A stretch of 64,000 nucleotides of DNA from Daphnia pulex (GCF_021134715.1 NC_060022.1:7073001-7137000); one strand, 5' to 3'; positions 54,299 to 64,000 are shown, counted from the first letter of the stretch. The notes: generated by a model not told the origin, from the sequence alone. Program-made: numbers and translations.

Positions 54299-56821
54299 TC
54301 AATTCAAAGGACGGCGCGCGCGTGGATTGACGGCGGTGGTAGCTTTAGGTTTGCATAGAAAACAGCAAAAACTTTTAAGCAGATTGCAACAGCCACAAGC
54401 TATAAAAATGCGAATCAGGATAATAGCGATGATGATGACTACTGCAAGAAGAAAATATTTCTTTATTTTTTCAATCCAATCCGGGTAGACAGACAATTCT
54501 TCGGCGTTGACTAAGATATTAGTGGTCCTTGGAACGTGAGATGGCGTGAAATTTCCGGCGGAGTGATCGTTAATTGTTGAAACGATATCTGCTAGCACGT
54601 TCATGCTGTCCAATAGGGCGTCGTTATAGGCTGGATTAGATTGATGCACATAATCAAAATATTTCACTTCATTATAGCGAAATGAATGCGCCAAAGTTTG
54701 TGTTGGGACCACAATCTGTGCGACGATTGGCCGCCAAGTCCCATTGCTGTAAGCATACGGCTTATCATTAAAGTTTATAAAGCCTACAGACCAGTAACAT
54801 GGTGAAAACGGAACTAATTCCCAACCGTCACGATTTATGGTATATTTTTCAAATTTTGGCTGAGGTCCACAGTTTGTCACTTCTGCAGCGAACGACACGT
54901 TGCGCACTTTGCAAGTAATAGCTAGCACTGTTTTTCCGAACGCGCTCAGTTTAGTACACTTCGGAAGGTTGACCATGGATGCTGCCAGCCATCCGTTAAA
55001 CTGGGCTGTAGAAACAACACGTTCATGGGTAGCTTTCCTTTTTTCGCACTGTAAGTTCTCTATTTCCCGAGTCAAGTCGTTTTCGTTGTCGAGGAGCTGG
55101 TCACGCAAGTATTGAAAGTTGGCGACGACATCAATACTTGCATCTTCTTTCAGCACCGGCCGTTTTCTTGACCCTTCCTCTAGCGAAGAATTTTTCGGAA
55201 TAATTGGTGTTGTGAAAATGTATAGTTTAGGTTGGCCTATCACGTCAAAAGCATCTGCTTTAACGTCGCAAGTTGTCAGTGGTGGGAGGCACCTTTTGTT
55301 CGTTATTTGTATGTGAAATTCCAGTTCTTTTTCTTCATCGTGCATTCGGAATTTATTCGGTGTGCCGGTTGTTATTATTATCGCGACACCAGATTCAACC
55401 AGACGTGCTTTAGGCTCTGATTTTACGGTAAATGTTTTATCCCAAATTAAAGTAAGGTGATTGTGGGATATGCTGCCTGCTGTTGCTGGCGCTATTCCAA
55501 GGGGAGTTGAAAAACTTTCCCCTTCTGTTTCTTGGTATAGTTGGATTTTTTCGACGGCACAGTTGATAGTTTCGACTGTGACTGTTTCCAACCACCATCC
55601 ATCTTCCACTGGTTCTTGATCGTAGAAAAATTTATTGTCGTTGATCGTCATTGGTTGTTCGTTACACCGACGGCTTTCGTACATTGTTAGGCACTCGAGA
55701 GGAGATGTTTCCAAGGCAATTTTGTCAGGCACAACCATTTTTTGACCGAAGAAGCTTGTAGTAATGTGTTTGATTTGCTTCCATCTTGCACAAATATAGC
55801 CAGGGAATTTTAATTCTTCCCGTTTTTCAGTATATACTGAATAATTAACTGCATTTGTGCGATTTTCATTTTTTTCGGGCTGACAGTCTTCATCGGAGAA
55901 TTGCAGAATTCCTTTTTGAGACGCTTGCTCGCAATCACATACGGTGACCTCGAGAGCGTTTAGGCCTACCCTGCTAGCAATTTTACGTTGCCAGGACGGA
56001 CTGTGTGTGTCCTTTCCGGACGATGGGATATCCCATCCGTCCGTCCTGAGTCCGTACGCGGGACATCCAAATGTCGCGCCCAAGGATGTCCCACCGTGGA
56101 CAGTCAATGGACGTCACAACAGGACATTGTAGGGACAGAAAATTTTGAGGATTGAAGAAAAGAAATTCGCGCGGGTGAGTCGGGTCACCCATCCAACTAC
56201 TTCTTTCACCGATGCTGCTGCACTTTTATTTCTTGTCACGTCTTCTTCTGATGTGGCATATTTCCTTATATTTTATTACAATGAATAGAATAATATGCTA
56301 GTACTTATATTTGCACTTAGTAATAAAGTTTTAGATTAAATTATTGCAACAAAATTTTAAGGAGAAGAGAATATTAAATATGGAATAAAGCGAAGATTTA
56401 TTTCAATATAATATTAACAAAAATGTATTTATTTTTTATAATTACAAAGAAATCCTATCGTAGATTTACAGATAATTAAGTTAAAATAATGTATTATTAC
56501 ACCGCTCGTCTCCAATATGATATTTATAGACTTTATCATGTATGGATTATATACGGTGGGAACTGGGAAGGTAGATGGATGTCAACAGGACATTCAACAT
56601 TTACTGTCCTAAATGCGTCCAACTTTTCCGTCCTTAGGACGTAAAAATTGGACGTCTATTTGACGACCAAAAAACATAATCATATGGATATCCCTAGAAG
56701 TTCCCAAAGGGGCGAGACGTCGTTTGGATGAAGGGACTAACATAGGATATCCTATGGATATCTTGTGCTAGCAGGGTAGAGCGTATAGGCCTAGCAGCAG
56801 TAGCATACGGAGAACAAACAT
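54299..56821 (-). pseudogene. Envelope-like glycoprotein gene of the gypsy element, split by a MITE
   Basis: The long frame ends at 54299. Its ectodomain is cysteine-rich with several N-glycosylation sites and a basic SRKRP stretch that could be a protease site. Near the C-terminus a ~20-residue hydrophobic anchor (YFLLAVVIIIAIILIRIFIA) is followed by a cysteine-rich cytoplasmic tail. The first ~48 codons of the open frame (from ATG 56107) are MITE sequence. The original start is probably the ATG at 56819-56821, which opens a short hydrophobic leader before the insertion at 56779; the ectodomain resumes below 55966. The cysteine and tryptophan pattern reminds me of the class III-type glycoproteins of chuvirus-like viruses rather than baculovirus F-type Env, but I could not test this. 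As it stands the gene is broken. Confidence 0.65.
55966..56779. mobile_element. 814-bp MITE inserted in the env gene
   Basis: 14-bp perfect terminal inverted repeats (CTACCCTGCTAGCA at 55966-55979, inverse at 56766-56779) and an 11-bp flanking duplication with one mismatch (AGCGTTTAGGC 55955-55965, AGCGTATAGGC 56780-56790). A 9-11-bp duplication suggests a Mutator-like family. Inside each end is a GGATATCC/GGGATATCCC palindrome (56023-56036 and 56741-56756). No coding apart from the chance extension of env. Confidence 0.8.
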
Positions 56822-57700
56822 TCCCGTGCTACTAATGACAAAAATTTATAGAGTAATACAAAATTCACACATAATATAACAATACAGTAAGAAAAGATTC
56901 AAAGAATAAAAATTATCATTTAAAGCATTTATCAATCATCGGTTGTGGGTTTTTTTTTTCTATTAAGATTTCTCGTAGCGAAAGCGATTTTTGTTTTTTA
57001 TGGGTTACAAACAAATTTAAGACAAAATATAATCAATTATAAAAAGGAAACACGATGAATGGAACAATATTAAGATATTGGATAATAATGTGGGAGGGTA
57101 AAGATTTTTTTGGAGGGTAAATATGTAAACTGAACGCGCAAGCAAGGGAAATATTCGAGAAAAACGGCGTTTTTATCAAAGTGAGATTATAGTTTAATTA
57201 TTATTACTATCATTTTTAAAAGTTTAAAGAGAATTTTTTCAAAGTTTTAAAGTTTCAAATGTGGGAAAAAGAGAGAAAAAAAAAATATTTTAGATTTTGT
57301 TCAATTGTATGACAAAAAAAATATATATATTTTTGTTTCTTTCCTTTTATCTCGATTGATTTTATTATTAATTTACTGAATTATTAAAAGTTGAAATGGG
57401 GCCTTATTTCTGTCTCGAATTCTTTTTTCTTATTTTCCTTCTTATAACTCTGGTTACTGGTAGAGAAATTTATCAACAAAAATATAGGAATTCAAATGTC
57501 GCATAATTATTGGGATATTAAGAAGACGACATAAAATCATAATAAGGCAAAAAATGTATAATAAGGTATAAGATAAGGAAAGAAGTTGACTGATTTTGAT
57601 AAAAGACAATTACAAGCACATTATTATTTATTTAATTCAATGTTCAACATGCTTTTTCTATCTCCACATCTCTTTTTTTTTTTTTTTGGTCAATCTTTTT
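56822..57700. other. Non-coding spacer between env and pol of the gypsy element
   Basis: About 880 bp, very AT-rich, no gene. Env expression would need a spliced or separate RNA; I could not pick a convincing acceptor. Confidence 0.45.
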
Positions 57701-60700
57701 TCACATTTCTGCTTCATAACGAATAGGACTTCGTCGAATTCTTTTGGGTCTTTCGTTAGAATCGGCCACTTTTTCTGTTTCTTTTTTCTTTAATTCTTTC
57801 TTTTTCTCTGCCGTTACTACTGGGTGTAAATTTGCTTGAAGGGGTTGAGTTGGTGTGGATGGCGCGTGAAATATGATATCAGCTAGCACAGGGGAGGGCG
57901 GCAAGGGGGAAACGCGCTCGCGATAAGAACGCGAGTTTCTATTTTTAGCTTTTTTAATATTGCTCCCCTTTTTCTCTTTACTTGTGCTTTTTCTCCCCGT
58001 ATGCAATCCTTTTTCCTTTTCGTTAGCATTGACTTTCGTTGTTTCTTTTTCGGCGTTATTCTTTTCTATGCTAGAATTTTCCTCGTCTGTTAGGCCTAAG
58101 TCGTTCACGTTTTCTTCGTTTTCCGTTTCAATTGAATCGCTTTCATTACTAAAAGTTTCCCAGCCATCCTCATTACTTTCACTTGAAATACTTGATTCTT
58201 CGCTATTTATTTCGTCATCTTCATCCTCATTACTGTTACTAGAAATATTTGATTCTTCGCTATTTATTTCGTCTTTTTCATCCTCTGCTCCTTCTGTTAC
58301 TTGCGTACCTATTGACTTAAAGCGCGGGTCTTTTATTTCGGCTGGTTTCTCTATTTCTGGGCACGCTTCGTCTTTCCACAGCATCGTTTCAAATAGCGGT
58401 TTTAGCCTATTCACATGTACGCGTTGGATATTATATGAATTGTCGGCGATGTCTACTGTCTTGTTATTATATGTTTTAATTACTCGAAAGGGTCCTTTAT
58501 ATTTTGAAGTAAATTTCTTACTGTCTCCGGTTTGTACTACCACTATATCTAATAGAACTCTATCCCCTACTACATATTTATTTTCCTTTGCTCTTTTGTT
58601 ATATTGTTCTCGTTGCCGCTCCCTCGCTTTTTCACTTTCTTCCCGTACTCGTTGAAAAGTGTAGCGTAAACGATTGACCAGATTGCCTACATAGTCGGAG
58701 GGTGAAATATTTGTTTTAGGGATTGCTCCCAGAAATTCATTTATAGGTATGTTGGCATCTCTACCGTGGATGATATAATACGGGGTCTCGTTTGACGAAG
58801 AATGAATTGAATTTCTATAGGCAAAGAGTAAAGGGTCGATTAAATCCTCCCAATCTTCATGATTACCGTCTTTTAATTGTTTTCTTAACATGGTCGTTAT
58901 CGTTCTATTAAATCTTTCTGTCTCTCCATTACTAGCCGGGTGATAAGAGGTCGTTAATCTATGTTTTATTTTCAATTTTTCGCAAAAATATTTAAATAAT
59001 TTTGAAGTGAAATTTGTTCCTCTGTCTGAAACGATAGCATTAGGCATTCCGTGCCGGGTCACTACTGTGTCAAATAAACATTTGGCCGTCGTTAAAGCTT
59101 TCTGATTCTTTAGCGCGAATGCTTCTGGCCAACGGGAAAAATAGTCCGTGACTACCAAGATATATTTATTTCCGTTTGTTGATGCTGGTGTTATTGGACC
59201 CAGGAAATCAATTCCTATGACTTGAAAGGGTGCTTGTGCAAGGTCATGTGGATGTAAATAGGCCTTTAACGTACACTTGGAATTTTCTGTACATTCTTTA
59301 CAAGCTTTACAATATTCTTCGATTTCTTTTCTCATTTTTGGCCAATAATAGTTATTTTTAACTTTCAAGTATGTGCGAAGAAATGCTAAATGACCTCCCA
59401 TTGGTCCGTCATGAAGCTCTTTTAATACTAGCAAACGAAGCGAAAGGGGGAGAACTAGCTGATGGTTTATTTCGTTTCTCTTGCTCTTTTTTGTTAAAAT
59501 TTCCCGTCGGTAAAGCACTCCGTTGACTACTTCAAAATATTCTATTTCTTTCGCCCATTCTGGTTTCTTGTTTTCATATTTTTGATCTAATTCGCCGGTT
59601 TCTAAATAAACTTTAATCTCTTTACATAATTCGTCTTCCCTCTGCTTTTCACATACATATTGAAATTTATCCGTCGATTGGATTGTTACTAGGCTCGCTA
59701 TTTTCATACGTGAAAGAGCATCTGCGTTTTGGTGAACTCTCCCAGGCCTATACTTTATTTCGTAATTTACTCCTGCTAATTCTATAGCCCATCTACCAAG
59801 TCTACCGTTACTATCCTTCTGATTTTTTAACCACTGAAGAGCTGCGTGATCAGTAATTATCTCAAAAGGCCTATCTAGTAAATAATGTTTAAAATGTTTT
59901 ATTGCGTATACTATCGCCAATGCCTCTTTCTCAGTAGTACAGTATTTCATTTCTGGCTTCGTCAGCTGTCTACTTGCATAGGCTATCGGGTGTTCTTCTC
60001 CGTTTTGCACTTGCGACAGTACGGCTCCAATTCCGTAGTCACAGGCATCGGTGAAAAGTAAAAACTTTTCGTTGAAGTTGGGATATGCCAGTATGGGCGG
60101 CGTCACAAGACGGTCGCGTAACGTTTCAAACGCCTTCTGATCTTCTTCCGTCCAAGTGAACGGCTGTTTTAACATATCCTTATGCGTCTTTCTAGTTAAT
60201 GGTTTTGCTATCGCGCCAAAATCTGGTGAAAATTTTCTATAATATCCAACAAATCCTAGAAAGGAACGAACTTCATCTGCTGATGCCGGTATTTTGTAGT
60301 TCTTTATTTGCTCGATTTTTGCTGGGTCTGGTTTGATACCCTCCGCTGTTATCACATGGCCCAGATAATTAACTGATCTTTGCAAAAATTGACATTTTTT
60401 GAATTTTAACGTTAATTTTGCTTCCTTTATCAACTCGAATACTTCACGGAGGTCTTTCAAATGTTGTTCAAATGTGTCTGAAAAAATTATAACGTCATCC
60501 AAATAGACCAATGCCTTCTTCCCTAAGACGTCTCTCAAGGCATAATTCATTAGCCGTTGGAAAGTTGGTGGCCCGTTACATAATCCAAATGGCATTCTCG
60601 TAAACTGATAAAGGTGATCTTCTATTACAAATGCTGTTTTTTCTTTGGCCGATTCTTCCAATTCAATTTGATAATAGCCTGAGGCCAAGTCCAAAGTGGA

Positions 60701-62500
60701 GAAAAACTTTTTTCCGTATAACTTATCTAAAGTGTCGTCAATACGAGGCATCGGAAAAGAATCTTTCTTTGTTATACTATTTAATTTACGGTAATCAACA
60801 CAAACTCTTATTTCTCCATTCTTTTTTATAACTATAACTACTGGTGCTGCCCAAGCTGAAATTGATTCCTCTATAATCCCAGCTTTTTTCAAGTCAGCCA
60901 ATAACTTAAGAACTATATCTTTATATTTTACATGTAAGCGATATGGGCGTAGTCTGATAGGGCCTCTCCCTTGTGTGTCTATCGTATGTTTTATTAAGTC
61001 GGTACTACCCAACTCTGAAGTTTCAGAAGCGAAAATTTTTTCAAATTCAAAGATTAAGTCCGAAAGGGGTTCTCGAAATTCTAAATCAACGTCTGGGAAT
61101 TCAAATGAATCAACTTCTGGATTTTTACCGCTTCTCTCCTTTTCTGCGTTCGCGTACGCGTTTTCAGTCTCTATCTTTCTACTCTGCTTTAAATAATCGC
61201 TTGACCTTAAATCTAAGCTTAAATCACTATTAAGATCCTTTGGAACCTCATTATTAAATGTCGGCTCTTTAAGATCTTCTGCTACCTCCATAGGCTTGCA
61301 AAAAAAATCTGTTGCCTCAAAGCTCCGTCGTAAATCAACTTTAGGCTCTTTTAAGCTTTCTGACGCCACCAGGCTCCTTCTTGGATAAACCTCTGGCTCA
61401 TTTATATTTTCTGACACCGTAAGAATCCGACGGGAAAAATCCTTAGGTTCGCAAAAAAAATCTGCTGCCACAATGTTCCGTCGTGAATAACCTTGCGGCT
61501 CTTTAAAGCTTTCTGGGTCCTCATAGTATTGTCTTAAACAATCATGAGTTTTATCCCCTAAACTACTATCATTATCTATTTCAACTTTATCTGGGTCCTC
61601 ACAGTTTAACCAAACTTGAGTTTTATCCCTTAATTTATTATCATTATCCATATTTCCTTTTTCTGGGTCCTCACAGTTTAACCAAACTTGAGTTTTATCC
61701 CCTAAACTACTATCATAATCTATTTTTACTTTTCCAATGATTGAACTCGCAATTTCAATCGTTCCTAATTGAGAAGATCTTGGTAAACAAACAGAATGCA
61801 TCGAATGATTTTCTACTAATAAACTATATTTTCCATCGTTCGAAACGGTGCTAACAAAATCTCTTATTACTAGACCACCTGGTAGTGTTTTATTAGACGT
61901 AAAAACCACTGTCGCTTTAGGAGAGACATAAGGAAATGATCTTTTCATCTTTGCCTCAATTATCATTACTGATTGCTGGGGTATTTTTACTCGTTGACTT
62001 GCTGTAATCGTCATTTCGGGCGCTGGTCCCGATGTGCCTTTTTGTTGGTCTGGCTCCTCTCTAGCTAGATAAATGCTCTGATTTTCCCCATTAATTGTAA
62101 AGCCATGTTTCCTAATAGCATCCCATCCTAAAATACAATCTTCTGAAATACCATCACTAATCACAAAATTTTGGAAAAGTCTAACATCTCCATAATATAT
62201 AGGCAAAATCACTTGTCCAAACGTATTTAATTTTTTGTCATGTACATCATATAAATCAAAATCGAGTTTGCTGCAGGTCCCTCGACTTCGCTGTGGAAGA
62301 GATTGAAAAAGATTGTAATGCATGACACTTCTAGCTGCTCCTGTATCAAATAAAGCCTGAAAAGAACGCTGAAAACTTGAAAGAGGAATTCGAGGAGTTG
62401 ATTCATTTGTTAATGTAGTTAACTTAGCAATATTTCGGGATTGAAGAAGAGGCTCACTATCAACTGACCCGAAGCCACAGTTGATACTTATTGGTTTCCC
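57701..62500 (-). CDS. pol: Ty3/gypsy Pol polyprotein (protease, RT, RNase H, integrase)
   Basis: Open from the gag overlap to 57701. The first internal ATG is at 62323, so numbers below count from it (1540 residues); the true start is upstream by frameshift. The protease has LFDTGAARS just before that ATG, then ILGWDAI. Residues ~196-345 are two sets of internal repeats. RT: GEIRVCVDYRKLNSIT, FSTLDLASGYYQIE, MPFGLCNGPPTFQRLM and YLDDVIIF (~606). RNase H: LFTDACDYGIGAVLSQ (~755). Integrase: HHCC zinc finger (HDGPMGGH ... CKACKEC, ~970), then D in GIDFLGP (~1036), D in SDRGTNF (~1097) and E in NGETERFNR (~1130), so all three catalytic acids are present; GPF block near 1274. The acidic, low-complexity C-terminal ~200 residues end SPIRYEAEM. 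Nothing interrupts it, so Pol may still be functional. Confidence 0.9.
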   Translation of the reverse strand, partial: GKPISINCGFGSVDSEPLLQSRNIAKLTTLTNESTPRIPLSSFQRSFQALFDTGAARSVMHYNLFQSLPQRSRGTCSKLDFDLYDVHDKKLNTFGQVILPIYYGDVRLFQNFVISDGISEDCILGWDAIRKHGFTINGENQSIYLAREEPDQQKGTSGPAPEMTITASQRVKIPQQSVMIIEAKMKRSFPYVSPKATVVFTSNKTLPGGLVIRDFVSTVSNDGKYSLLVENHSMHSVCLPRSSQLGTIEIASSIIGKVKIDYDSSLGDKTQVWLNCEDPEKGNMDNDNKLRDKTQVWLNCEDPDKVEIDNDSSLGDKTHDCLRQYYEDPESFKEPQGYSRRNIVAADFFCEPKDFSRRILTVSENINEPEVYPRRSLVASESLKEPKVDLRRSFEATDFFCKPMEVAEDLKEPTFNNEVPKDLNSDLSLDLRSSDYLKQSRKIETENAYANAEKERSGKNPEVDSFEFPDVDLEFREPLSDLIFEFEKIFASETSELGSTDLIKHTIDTQGRGPIRLRPYRLHVKYKDIVLKLLADLKKAGIIEESISAWAAPVVIVIKKNGEIRVCVDYRKLNSITKKDSFPMPRIDDTLDKLYGKKFFSTLDLASGYYQIELEESAKEKTAFVIEDHLYQFTRMPFGLCNGPPTFQRLMNYALRDVLGKKALVYLDDVIIFSDTFEQHLKDLREVFELIKEAKLTLKFKKCQFLQRSVNYLGHVITAEGIKPDPAKIEQIKNYKIPASADEVRSFLGFVGYYRKFSPDFGAIAKPLTRKTHKDMLKQPFTWTEEDQKAFETLRDRLVTPPILAYPNFNEKFLLFTDACDYGIGAVLSQVQNGEEHPIAYASRQLTKPEMKYCTTEKEALAIVYAIKHFKHYLLDRPFEIITDHAALQWLKNQKDSNGRLGRWAIELAGVNYEIKYRPGRVHQNADALSRMKIASLVTIQSTDKFQYVCEKQREDELCKEIKVYLETGELDQKYENKKPEWAKEIEYFEVVNGVLYRREILTKKSKRNEINHQLVLPLSLRLLVLKELHDGPMGGHLAFLRTYLKVKNNYYWPKMRKEIEEYCKACKECTENSKCTLKAYLHPHDLAQAPFQVIGIDFLGPITPASTNGNKYILVVTDYFSRWPEAFALKNQKALTTAKCLFDTVVTRHGMPNAIVSDRGTNFTSKLFKYFCEKLKIKHRLTTSYHPASNGETERFNRTITTMLRKQLKDGNHEDWEDLIDPLLFAYRNSIHSSSNETPYYIIHGRDANIPINEFLGAIPKTNISPSDYVGNLVNRLRYTFQRVREESEKARERQREQYNKRAKENKYVVGDRVLLDIVVVQTGDSKKFTSKYKGPFRVIKTYNNKTVDIADNSYNIQRVHVNRLKPLFETMLWKDEACPEIEKPAEIKDPRFKSIGTQVTEGAEDEKDEINSEESNISSNSNEDEDDEINSEESSISSESNEDGWETFSNESDSIETENEENVNDLGLTDEENSSIEKNNAEKETTKVNANEKEKGLHTGRKSTSKEKKGSNIKKAKNRNSRSYRERVSPLPPSPVLADIIFHAPSTPTQPLQANLHPVVTAEKKKELKKKETEKVADSNERPKRIRRSPIRYEAEM
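61505..61735 (-). repeat. Three tandem ~26-codon repeats in Pol between protease and RT
   Basis: DNA repeats start near 61508, 61588 and 61667 (period ~79 bp) and share TCTGGGTCCTCACAG and GAGTTTTATCCC. The protein units contain DKTQVWLNCEDP twice and a diverged third. A second set of shorter repeats (SRR...F.CEP / EP..Y.RRSLVASES) follows at 61280-61520. Confidence 0.75.
62494..62500 (-). promoter_or_regulatory. Candidate -1 ribosomal frameshift site (G GGA AAC)
   Basis: In the gag frame the minus strand reads CAG GGA AAC CAA TAA, so the X XXY YYZ heptamer G GGA AAC sits two codons before the gag stop. Pol is open in the -1 frame here, starting after a stop about 30 bp upstream. This is where retroviral -1 shifting would be expected. 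Confidence 0.65.
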
Positions 62501-62649
62501 TGTTTCCTTGGAGGGGGTCCTGGTAAATTAGGATGACCTGGGCCCATTGGTTTCATTTGACACTCAAATGATTTGTGTCCGATACCTCTGCAATTGTAAC
62601 AAATTGGCGGTTTTGCTGACTCTAAAGCTTCGACTTGTTGATTCTGAGA

Positions 62650-62760
62650 AAAGCTTTGTTGAAAATTTTGTTGATGATTTGGCTGAAAATTTGGTTGATA
62701 ATTTGACTGAAAATTTGATGGAAAATTTGGTTGAAAATTCTGTTGCCTTGGAACAGGGCA
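62650..62760 (-). repeat. 15-bp tandem repeats in gag (NFQxN units)
   Basis: Six or seven units of the type TTGAAAATTTGGTTG (plus strand) encode Q/N/F/P-rich five-residue repeats between the two knuckles. Confidence 0.7.
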
Positions 62761-63933
62761 ATTATTCTTTACATGGCCTTCTACACCACACGAAAAACAA
62801 ATGAGTGGAAATCTAGTAAACTGCTGGGTCGGAGTGGATGGTTGATTGGGTATTTGAAAAGGTGTTGGGAAATTTGGTCTAAACCCTGGCTGCTGAAAAG
62901 CATTTTGATTCGGTTATTGCCACTGCTGTGATCTGGGTGGTCGAGGCTGCCAACTTGGTCTATTATAAAAAGGCTGATTCGGTTGCGTATTATTACTGAT
63001 AAATGGTTTATAAGGCAATCTGAGACTATTTCCATTATTGGGGTAAGTTGGCTGAAAATTTGGCATTTGATTTTGAAAGGTTACTTGTTTCTGAACGTGT
63101 TGTTGTTTTCCGTCTTTTGTCAACAGAAAGCTAACAGCTTTTGAAAGTTCTTGTATACAATTAGCAATTTCACTTTGGTCAGTAGCTGTTTCTTCTGCCT
63201 GTTTATTCCCCTGTTTTAATGCAGACGCTATGGCATTGACCGTTTCGTGTTGTTCCCTTACTATCTGTTTGATTTCTTGTATCTCTGAATTATTCGAGTG
63301 GCTAGTCTGATTGATAGCATTAACAAATTCGTGTCTCTCCTTATTGGATTCAATAGCTTCCATACGAACCGAATATTTTCTTGTTGCGGCAACAAGTTCG
63401 TCAAAGGTTCTGAATTCTTTATATTTAACTTTCATTTGTAATTTTTCATCAATTCCATCTATGAATTTTTCTTTTAAAATAATTTGAAAGGAGTCTTCTT
63501 CATAATTCTTGGGATAAGCGTATCTGAATAGTTCCTTAAGACGAATAGCGAAATCATAAATCTTTTCCCCTGGTTTTCTATTTGCTTTTTTAAACTTTTT
63601 TAAAGACTTCTCTGTCGTTTCATCTCCGTGAAAATGGTCCAATAATTTTTCCTTAATTTCCTCAAATTTGTCATTCCCACTGTGTAAAATATATTTCATA
63701 GTTCGATGTGCCTTATCTGTCATTTTCTTATATAATTCTAGAATAGTGTCTTTTTCCGTCATATCAGAGTCATACATGATGGCTTCAAATGTTTCTAGCC
63801 AAGTGTCAAATCGCTGGAGAGCACCTCCAGAAAAAGATGGTAAAGATTGTAGGCTTGAGCGGACATATTGATCTTTTTGAAAAGCGGATAGATCTGAAGC
63901 TGCTGCAAATCTAGGTGTAGTATTGGTATTCAT

Positions 63934-64000
63934 TTTGGTAATTAAATTTGTGTTTGATAATAAACAAAAATCCTCTATTCTGGCACTACGCTTAGGACTA
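63934..64000 (-). other. Gypsy leader up to the window edge
   Basis: 67 bp before the gag ATG; no primer-binding site or LTR end is visible, so the 5' LTR lies further out. Confidence 0.5.

Larger units (their letters stand above)
62488..63933 (-). pseudogene. gag: Ty3/gypsy Gag with two CCHC knuckles and one in-frame stop
   Basis: ATG at 63933. The capsid region includes FSGGALQRFDTWLETFEAIM and IYDFAIRLKELFRYAYPKN (retrotransposon Gag type). A TAA at 62914-62916 interrupts after 339 codons, but the same frame goes on through a Q/N/F/P-rich tandem repeat and two knuckles (CFSCGVEGHVKNNC and CYNCRGIGHKSFEC) to the stop at 62488, 482 codons in all. The stop is thus a single nonsense change, readthrough, or sequencing error. 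Gag would form the particle and bind RNA. Confidence 0.85.
53517..64000 (-). mobile_element. Ty3/gypsy retroelement with env (endogenous-retrovirus type), incomplete at the window edge
   Basis: Minus-strand order is gag (63933-62488), pol (62500-57701), env (56819-54299, interrupted), polypurine tract and 3' LTR. The 5' LTR lies beyond 64000; the 67 bp before gag are leader. Pol order PR-RT-RNaseH-IN identifies Ty3/gypsy. A third ORF with leader and membrane anchor makes it errantivirus-like in layout. Pol is open over 1540 codons, so the insertion is fairly young, but gag has one stop and env holds a MITE. Confidence 0.9.

Noticed and set aside
54299..56107. Open frame of 602 codons as a complete env protein
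   Set aside because: Its first ~48 codons lie inside the MITE (55966-56779). The natural start with a leader is on the far side of the insertion.
57960..58655. 231-codon plus-strand ORF opposite pol
   Set aside because: Shadow of the serine/acid-rich pol C-terminus; no motif of its own.
1..64000. CRISPR array, rRNA or tRNA genes, bacterial-type operons
   Set aside because: No regularly spaced repeats with unique spacers, no rRNA sequence noticed and no cloverleaf I could support; the genome is eukaryotic.

Overview
The window looks like an arthropod genome, most likely a cladoceran crustacean (Daphnia type). The grounds are AT-rich DNA with short GT-AG introns of about 60-70 bp, TATA plus TCAGT initiators in the LTR promoters, a non-visual arrestin of kurtz type, and a piggyBac element with internal repeats like Daphnia Pokey. 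The taxon is inference. Only one host gene is clear; nearly everything else is mobile DNA, much of it nested.

Layout. 1-10,400: a Pokey-like piggyBac (2301-8713) inserted at TTAA into a dead minus-strand BEL/Pao element (pieces 1603-2296 and 8718-10398); 1-1602 is a near-identical extra copy of the piggyBac's right part. 12,290-26,310: a four-layer nest. A decayed gene with a BEN-like domain (12290-13799, tail at 26231-26310) is split by an I-type LINE (13822-26212, 18-bp target duplication), which is itself split by an EnSpm/CACTA-like transposon (about 14661-20842). That transposon carries a broken transposase and a nine-exon gene for a second BEN-like protein. 27,200-30,300: remains of an L2/CR1 LINE and a pogo/Tigger element. 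32,191-35,810: a MITE with TA duplications, a DIRS tyrosine-recombinase retroelement and a fold-back hairpin. 38,445-42,619: an 11-exon beta-arrestin gene (minus). 43,000-51,160: mostly non-coding, with weak gene remains and another fold-back repeat. 51,285-53,001: a miniature LTR element with apparently identical LTRs. 53,517-64,000: a minus-strand Ty3/gypsy element with gag, pol, env and 3' LTR; its env is cut by an 814-bp MITE just after the leader, and its 5' LTR lies outside the window.

How parts may work together. In the EnSpm-like element, many AGCT-rich subterminal repeats plus a DNA-binding-type BEN protein suggest a two-protein system like plant TnpA/TnpD (inference). In the gypsy element gag and pol overlap in the -1 frame around a GGGAAAC heptamer. 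The miniature LTR element has no protein genes and would need proteins from an autonomous relative; its LTR start resembles that of the neighbouring gypsy. Several frame breaks fall in homopolymer runs, so some 'pseudogenes' may be assembly indels.
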